Positions 14,401 through 21,881 of a stretch of 21,881 nucleotides of DNA are shown in pieces; position 1 is the first letter of the stretch, and every line of letters starts with the position of its first letter. The stretch covers positions 1 through 21,881 of the forward strand of contig JAPYQV010000004.1 of the NCBI GenBank assembly GCA_029937205.1, read 5' to 3'. Below the pieces are notes generated by a model that was not told the DNA's origin, did not search any database, and saw only the letters and a list, made by a program, of their open reading frames with translations. This DNA is from Alphaproteobacteria bacterium. GTDB taxonomy: Bacteria > Pseudomonadota > Alphaproteobacteria > UBA828. Position numbers and translations under genes: made by a program.

Positions 14401-14916
14401 ATGAGCAGAATTGCCAACAGTATAATTGCGCCGAACGAAGTGGTGGAAATGGGTCTGGAAAATGTGCGACGCTTGGCCAAGACGCGTCTGGCACCGGAGT
14501 CCTTGTACGCCGGCGACGTCACACCGGACGAGGCCTGGCAGATTCTCGCTGAAGATGCGAGGGCCGTGCTGGTCGATGTGCGCACAGACGCCGAATGGAA
14601 TTTCGTTGGCTTTGCCGATTTGAACGCTTTGGACAAAAAACCCGTATTCATTTCCTGGCAACACTATCCAGATATGGCAGAAAACACGGGATTCTTGGCC
14701 GATTTATCCGATGCGGGCGTGATGCCCGACATGCCGGTATTGTTTCTTTGCCGCAGCGGCGCGCGCTCAGCATCTGCCGCCCAATATTGCGTGGCGCAAG
14801 GTTTCAGCGACTGTTTCAACATCGTCGAAGGCTTCGAAGGCGACGCGGACGGCAGCCGGCATCGTGGCCAGACATCAGGCTGGAAAATGCGCGCCCTGCC
14901 ATGGGTGCAGGGCTAA
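14401..14916 (+). CDS. Rhodanese-like sulfurtransferase-domain protein
   Basis: The 171-residue protein has one rhodanese domain at about 38-170. It shows V-L-V-D-V-R-T-D-A-E-W (56-66), F-I-S-W (83-86), and the active-site loop C-R-S-G-A-R (117-122) with Cys117 as the persulfide-carrying residue, then N-I-V-E-G-F-E-G-D. Rhodanese domains shuttle sulfane sulfur, but the natural acceptor here is unknown. A start at ATG 14401 gives an extra 35-residue leader; ATG 14449 is an alternative with a GGTGG just before it. The gene ends 3 bases before dnaA, so both are probably on one RNA. The ending W-K-x-x-x-L-P-W-V-Q-G is what I recall for this alphaproteobacterial family. Confidence 0.86.
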   Translation: MSRIANSIIAPNEVVEMGLENVRRLAKTRLAPESLYAGDVTPDEAWQILAEDARAVLVDVRTDAEWNFVGFADLNALDKKPVFISWQHYPDMAENTGFLADLSDAGVMPDMPVLFLCRSGARSASAAQYCVAQGFSDCFNIVEGFEGDADGSRHRGQTSGWKMRALPWVQG

Positions 14917-14919
14917 ACC

Positions 14920-16356
14920 ATGGCCGAAACAGATAAATCCGCCCATCCCCTGCATGAGGAGCAATGGACTGCCATTCGCACCCATTTGCAGGAGGAATTG
15001 GGTGATGCGGCTTTTCGCAGTTGGCTGAAACCACTGTCATTGCGGCGGATAGAAAATGGCGAGGCCCAGATTGCCGCGCCGACGCGCTTCTTACGGGACT
15101 GGGTGAGCGCGCGCTATGCGGCACGGATTGCCGAATTGTGGAATCAAATGAATCCGGATGTCCGTTCGGTGGCGATTGACGTCATCGTCATCGGCGGCGT
15201 TGCCGCGCCGGTGAGTACATCTCAGCAAAGCGCTCTTCCGACCAGTAACGCCAGTAATGTGCCCGGCGAAATGCCGGCGCGTGGGCCCTACTTACGCCTG
15301 CGTGCGGTCGAGGAAGATATTGACGACCTCTCCTCACCTCTGAACCCGCGCTTCAGTTTCAACGAATTTGTCGTCGGCAAGCCCAATGAATTCGCTCATG
15401 CGGCAGCGCGGCGCGTCGCCGACGCGGATAATTCGGTGCCGTTCAACCCGCTTTATCTCTACGGCGGCGTCGGCCTTGGTAAGACCCACCTCATGCACGC
15501 CATCGCGAGTCATATTCGCCAACGCGATCCGACCCGCCGCGTGCTTTATCTTTCAGCCGAAAAATTCATGTATCACTTCGTCCGCGCGCTTCGCTACAAG
15601 GACACCATGGCGTTCAAGGAGCAATTCCGCTCGGCCGACGTGTTGATGATTGATGATGTGCAATTCATCTGCGGCAAAGACAGCACTCAGGAAGAATTCT
15701 TCCATACTTTCAATGTGTTGATCGACCATAACCGGCAAGTTGTCATATCCGGCGACCGCTCGCCCTCCGATCTGGATGAAATGGAGGAGCGCCTGCGCTC
15801 GCGTCTCGGCTGGGGGCTGGTCGCCGATATTCACGCCACCACCTATGAGCTCAGGCTCGGCATTCTCCATGCCAAGATTGAGTCATCCGGCGTAACCGAT
15901 GTCCCGCAGGATGTGTTGGAATTCCTCGCGCGCCGGATCAGCAGCAATATCCGTGAGCTCGAAATGGCGCTCAACCGCGTCACCGCCCACGCCACTCTGG
16001 TCGGGCGGCAAATCGACCTGGATATGGCGCAGGAGGTATTGCGCGATGTGCTCCGCGCCAGCGAGCGGCGCATCACCATCGAAGAAATTCAGCGTCGCGT
16101 GGCCGAGCACTACAATATCAAATTGTCGGAGATGTCGTCCGAGCGGCGCGCCAGGGCCGTCGCCCGGCCACGCCAGGTCGCGATGTTCCTGAGCAAACAA
16201 CTAACCTCGCGCTCTCTGCCCGAAATTGGCCGCAAATTTGGCGGGCGAGATCATACGACGGTGATGCACGCGGTGCGCAGGATCGAAGAATTGCGCCAAA
16301 GTGATGCCGCCATCGCGGAAGACGTTGATCTCCTCAAGCGCACCTTGGAAAGCTGA
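14920..16356 (+). CDS. dnaA: Chromosomal replication initiator protein
   Basis: DnaA binds DnaA boxes at oriC, assembles with ATP and opens the duplex so that the helicase can be loaded. The 478-residue protein has all four domains: an N-terminal helicase/partner domain (about 10-90), a linker of about 50 residues, the AAA+ core with Walker A G-G-V-G-L-G-K-T-H (182-190) and Walker B V-L-M-I-D-D (241-246), and the DNA-binding domain with G-R-D-H-T-T-V-M-H-A (442-451). ATG 14920 lies 3 bases after the rhodanese stop. A likely terminator follows at 16417-16439, so dnaN probably has its own promoter. Confidence 0.97.
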   Translation: MAETDKSAHPLHEEQWTAIRTHLQEELGDAAFRSWLKPLSLRRIENGEAQIAAPTRFLRDWVSARYAARIAELWNQMNPDVRSVAIDVIVIGGVAAPVSTSQQSALPTSNASNVPGEMPARGPYLRLRAVEEDIDDLSSPLNPRFSFNEFVVGKPNEFAHAAARRVADADNSVPFNPLYLYGGVGLGKTHLMHAIASHIRQRDPTRRVLYLSAEKFMYHFVRALRYKDTMAFKEQFRSADVLMIDDVQFICGKDSTQEEFFHTFNVLIDHNRQVVISGDRSPSDLDEMEERLRSRLGWGLVADIHATTYELRLGILHAKIESSGVTDVPQDVLEFLARRISSNIRELEMALNRVTAHATLVGRQIDLDMAQEVLRDVLRASERRITIEEIQRRVAEHYNIKLSEMSSERRARAVARPRQVAMFLSKQLTSRSLPEIGRKFGGRDHTTVMHAVRRIEELRQSDAAIAEDVDLLKRTLES

Positions 16357-16580
16357 GTAAAGCTACACCTAAGAGCGTAAACCGCGATTGAATTTATTGA
16401 TTCACGGGCGAAAATGGCGCCATTCCGGGGCGCGTTTTTAGTGCCGAATCCGTCCACTGTCTGGTATATTTAAGCGTTATTCAGAAACTGCGATTCGGAG
16501 CGCCGGGAAGGGCCTTCGCGTGGTGCTGTTAACGGGCTCGTTTTTATCATTCTCAAACACAAAACTGTAATTGTATTGTC
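16357..16580. other. dnaA-dnaN intergenic region
   Basis: This 224-bp gap holds the probable dnaA terminator and should hold the dnaN promoter. A TATATT at 16465-16470 is the best -10 candidate but has no good -35 partner. Three GANTC sites lie at 16399-16403, 16446-16450 and 16492-16496. No DnaA box was found. dnaN itself has no clear Shine-Dalgarno in the last 20 bases before its ATG. Confidence 0.5.
16417..16439 (+). terminator. Probable intrinsic terminator of dnaA
   Basis: GCGCC (16417-16421) pairs with GGCGC (16429-16433) around a 7-base loop and is followed by G and five T (16435-16439). The stem is short but wholly G-C, and its place 60 bases after the dnaA stop fits. Confidence 0.45.
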
Positions 16581-17702
16581 ATGAAATTAACCATCGATCG
16601 GGGCGCGCTACTGAAGTCGCTGGGACATGTTCAGAGTGTCGTCGAAAGGCGAAACACGATCCCCATTCTCTCCAATGTCCGGCTCGACGCGGGCGACGAC
16701 GAAAAGCTGCATTTGACGGCGACGGACATGGATTTGGCGATCATTGAGGCGGCCGGCGCAAATGTGGCGCAAGCCGGTGCGACGACCACATCCGCGCACA
16801 TGCTCTATGATATTGTGCGTAAATTGGCCGAAGGCTCCGAGGTCGAATTGTCCCTGATCGAGGATGGCGGCAAGCTCGAAATCCGCTCCGGGCGCTCACG
16901 CTTCAAAATAGCCTGCCTGCCAGTCGAGGATTTCCCCGTCATGGCCGAAGGCGAGCTGCCACATCGTTTCTCAATTTCCGCCGCCGCCCTCAGGCGCCTG
17001 ATCGACAAGACCGGCTTCGCCATTTCGACCGAGGAAACACGGTATTATTTGAACGGCATATACTTGCATGCGACGAGCGGCGACGGCCCCGCGGCATTGC
17101 GCGCCGTGGCGACGGACGGCCACCGTCTGGCGCGGGTCGACACGGCATTGCCCGATGGTGCGGCGGACATCCCCGGTATCATCGTGCCGCGCAAGACCGT
17201 GGGCGAGGTTCGGAAGTTGATCGATGAAAGCGAAGGCGATGTGATGGTCGCGCTGTCTGACAGCAAGATCCGTTTTGCCCTCGATGGTGCCATTCTAACC
17301 TCGAAATTGATCGATGGCTCCTTTCCCGACTATGAGCGGGTCATTCCTTCAGGCAACGACAAGATCATGACCGTCGACAATAAATCGTTTGCCCAGGCGG
17401 TGGACCGGGTGTCGACAATCTCGACGGAAAAATCACGCGCGATCAAGGTCACTCTCGAAGATTCCGTCATGACGCTCTCTGCCAACAGTCCGGACGCGGG
17501 CGCCGCTTCGGAAGAACTTGAGGCGCAATACAATCTGGAAAAAATAGAAATCGGCTTCAATTCCCGATACGTGCTCGACATGGCCAAGCAGATCAAAGGG
17601 GAGACCATAGAATTTCGCTTCGCGGATTCGGCCTCACCGACCCTGGTGCGCGATTCGGAGGATGAAAACGCTGTTTATGTCATCATGCCAATGCGTGTCT
17701 GA
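16581..17702 (+). CDS. dnaN: DNA polymerase III sliding clamp, beta subunit
   Basis: The beta clamp is a ring-shaped dimer that holds polymerase III and other enzymes on DNA. The 373-residue protein has the normal length for three clamp-fold domains. It starts M-K-L-T-I-D-R-G-A-L-L-K-S-L, contains N-T-I-P-I-L-S-N-V (25-33) and A-T-D-G-H-R-L-A, and ends Y-V-I-M-P-M-R-V, the usual C-terminal strand of the partner-binding pocket. Its final codons are the first unit of a 15-bp tandem repeat that carries on after the stop. dnaN is followed by recF and gyrB in the common bacterial order. No Shine-Dalgarno is evident. Confidence 0.96.
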   Translation: MKLTIDRGALLKSLGHVQSVVERRNTIPILSNVRLDAGDDEKLHLTATDMDLAIIEAAGANVAQAGATTTSAHMLYDIVRKLAEGSEVELSLIEDGGKLEIRSGRSRFKIACLPVEDFPVMAEGELPHRFSISAAALRRLIDKTGFAISTEETRYYLNGIYLHATSGDGPAALRAVATDGHRLARVDTALPDGAADIPGIIVPRKTVGEVRKLIDESEGDVMVALSDSKIRFALDGAILTSKLIDGSFPDYERVIPSGNDKIMTVDNKSFAQAVDRVSTISTEKSRAIKVTLEDSVMTLSANSPDAGAASEELEAQYNLEKIEIGFNSRYVLDMAKQIKGETIEFRFADSASPTLVRDSEDENAVYVIMPMRV

Positions 17703-17777
17703 GCGGTACGTGTTTGAGCGGTGCGCATTTGATCTGTGCGCGTTTGAGCTGAGCGCATTTGACCCAAGCGTGTCTAA
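17688..17777 (+). repeat. Six-unit 15-bp tandem repeat with an in-frame stop in every unit, spanning dnaN end to recF start
   Basis: Six imperfect 15-base units run without a gap from 17688 to 17777; a typical unit is GCGGTGCGCATTTGA. The first is the last four codons and the stop of dnaN. Because 15 is a multiple of three, every unit in the dnaN frame reads x-x-Arg-(Val/Ile)-stop: P-M-R-V, A-V-R-V, A-V-R-I, S-V-R-V, A-E-R-I, P-K-R-V. Stops fall at 17700, 17715, 17730, 17745 and 17760 (TGA) and 17775 (TAA). The GTG of recF follows the last stop directly. Units differ at several positions, so the array is not a recent sequencing slip. Confidence 0.9.
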
Positions 17778-21453
<3,676 letters not shown>

Positions 21454-21470
21454 AGCCAGCCGCGCCGACC

Positions 21471-21881
21471 ATGGCCAAAGCCAAAAGCCCAGCGCGCAGT
21501 AAATCGCCGCCAAAAAGCGCAAAAAGCAGCGCCAAATCGACGCCGAGAAAACAACAGAAGAAAACCAAACAGCGGCGCAAATCACCGTGGCGCGAGATCA
21601 GGTTGGTTCTGATCGTGCTGATCTGGCTCTCCATACCGCTGGCCGGCTTCATCGCATATGTCGCCCATGATCTGCCCGGCATCGACAGCTTCGAGGGTCC
21701 GAAAAGCGCACCCTCGATAACGCTTCAGGCGGCGGACGGCGAAACGCTTGCCACGTTCGGTACCCACTGGGGCGAATTCGTGACCGTGGCGGAGATGTCA
21801 CCGCTGTTGCCGCAAGCGGTGATCGCGATTGAAGACCGGCGCTTTTATGAGCATGGCGGCATGGATGTGATGGGCGTGATC
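21471..21881 (+). CDS. Class A penicillin-binding protein (PBP1A-type), N-terminal part
   Basis: The gene runs off the right edge after 137 residues. It starts 17 bp after gyrB. Residues 1-44 form a cytosolic tail packed with Lys, Ser, Pro and Arg, including repeated K-S-P and A-K-S motifs. A single membrane anchor follows at about 43-64. The periplasmic part begins with D-L-P-G-I-D and reaches the first glycosyltransferase-51 motif, A-I-E-D-R-R-F-Y-E-H-G-G-M-D, with Glu121 as the likely catalytic base. Such enzymes polymerise and cross-link peptidoglycan. The transpeptidase half is outside the window, so a monofunctional transglycosylase cannot be excluded, though the sequence favours PBP1A. 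Confidence 0.85.
   Translation, partial: MAKAKSPARSKSPPKSAKSSAKSTPRKQQKKTKQRRKSPWREIRLVLIVLIWLSIPLAGFIAYVAHDLPGIDSFEGPKSAPSITLQAADGETLATFGTHWGEFVTVAEMSPLLPQAVIAIEDRRFYEHGGMDVMGVI

Noticed and set aside
17703-17777. Repeat as a CRISPR or programmed recoding signal
   Set aside because: Units are head-to-tail with no spacers, and no slippery site or selenocysteine-type structure is visible; a simple tandem duplication explains the layout best.

Overview
The window is a stretch of chromosome from a Gram-negative, quinone-using alphaproteobacterium, most like Rhodospirillales or a relative. The reasons are GC-rich codon use, ubiE and ubiB, a mitochondrial-type enoyl-CoA hydratase, and above all the gene order mutM / ubiE-ubiB / coaBC-dut on one side and echA / rpsT / dnaA / dnaN-recF-gyrB on the other. 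From memory this is a conserved alphaproteobacterial block around dnaA. No RNA gene, CRISPR array, transposase or phage gene was seen.

Layout. 1-2935: the end of a CCG-type Fe-S protein and a DUF3501 protein (+), a palindromic intergenic repeat, a secreted SH3-domain protein (-), a D-2-hydroxyacid dehydrogenase (+), and a glutathione S-transferase gene gutted by an internal deletion. 2943-7174: a compact minus-strand run read as coaBC, dut, an Rrf2 regulator, cysK, moeB/thiF-like and a small ParB-like gene. Two of its junctions are ATGA overlaps. 7310-9195: a plus-strand pair of 5-oxoprolinase/urea-amidolyase type carboxyltransferase subunits, sitting between coaBC and ubiB and pointing against both. 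9192-11490: ubiB and ubiE (-). 11537-13921: mutM, a small exported protein, echA and rpsT (+). 13922-14400: a 479-bp AT-richer gap with a perfect 18-bp palindrome, a strong hairpin and a nine-T tract. 14401-21881: a rhodanese gene and dnaA, then dnaN, recF, gyrB and the start of a class A penicillin-binding protein (+).

How it works together. The right half is core replication machinery: initiator, sliding clamp, RecF and gyrase B, with MutM base-excision repair and dUTPase keeping damaged or wrong bases out of DNA. UbiE and UbiB serve ubiquinone synthesis. CoaBC supplies coenzyme A, which EchA's substrates carry. The Rrf2-CysK-MoeB-ParB-like set looks like a sulfur and cysteine module controlled from inside its own operon.

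The window is mostly ordinary housekeeping DNA and I do not see a clear new multi-gene system. The observations most worth checking are: a 15-bp tandem repeat at the dnaN/recF junction that restates an in-frame stop codon six times; a MutM zinc finger that has lost its last cysteine and gained one elsewhere; the GST deletion at a short repeat; a coupled Rrf2-CysK pair resembling the CymR-CysK partnership; and the palindrome-bearing gap upstream of the dnaA operon.
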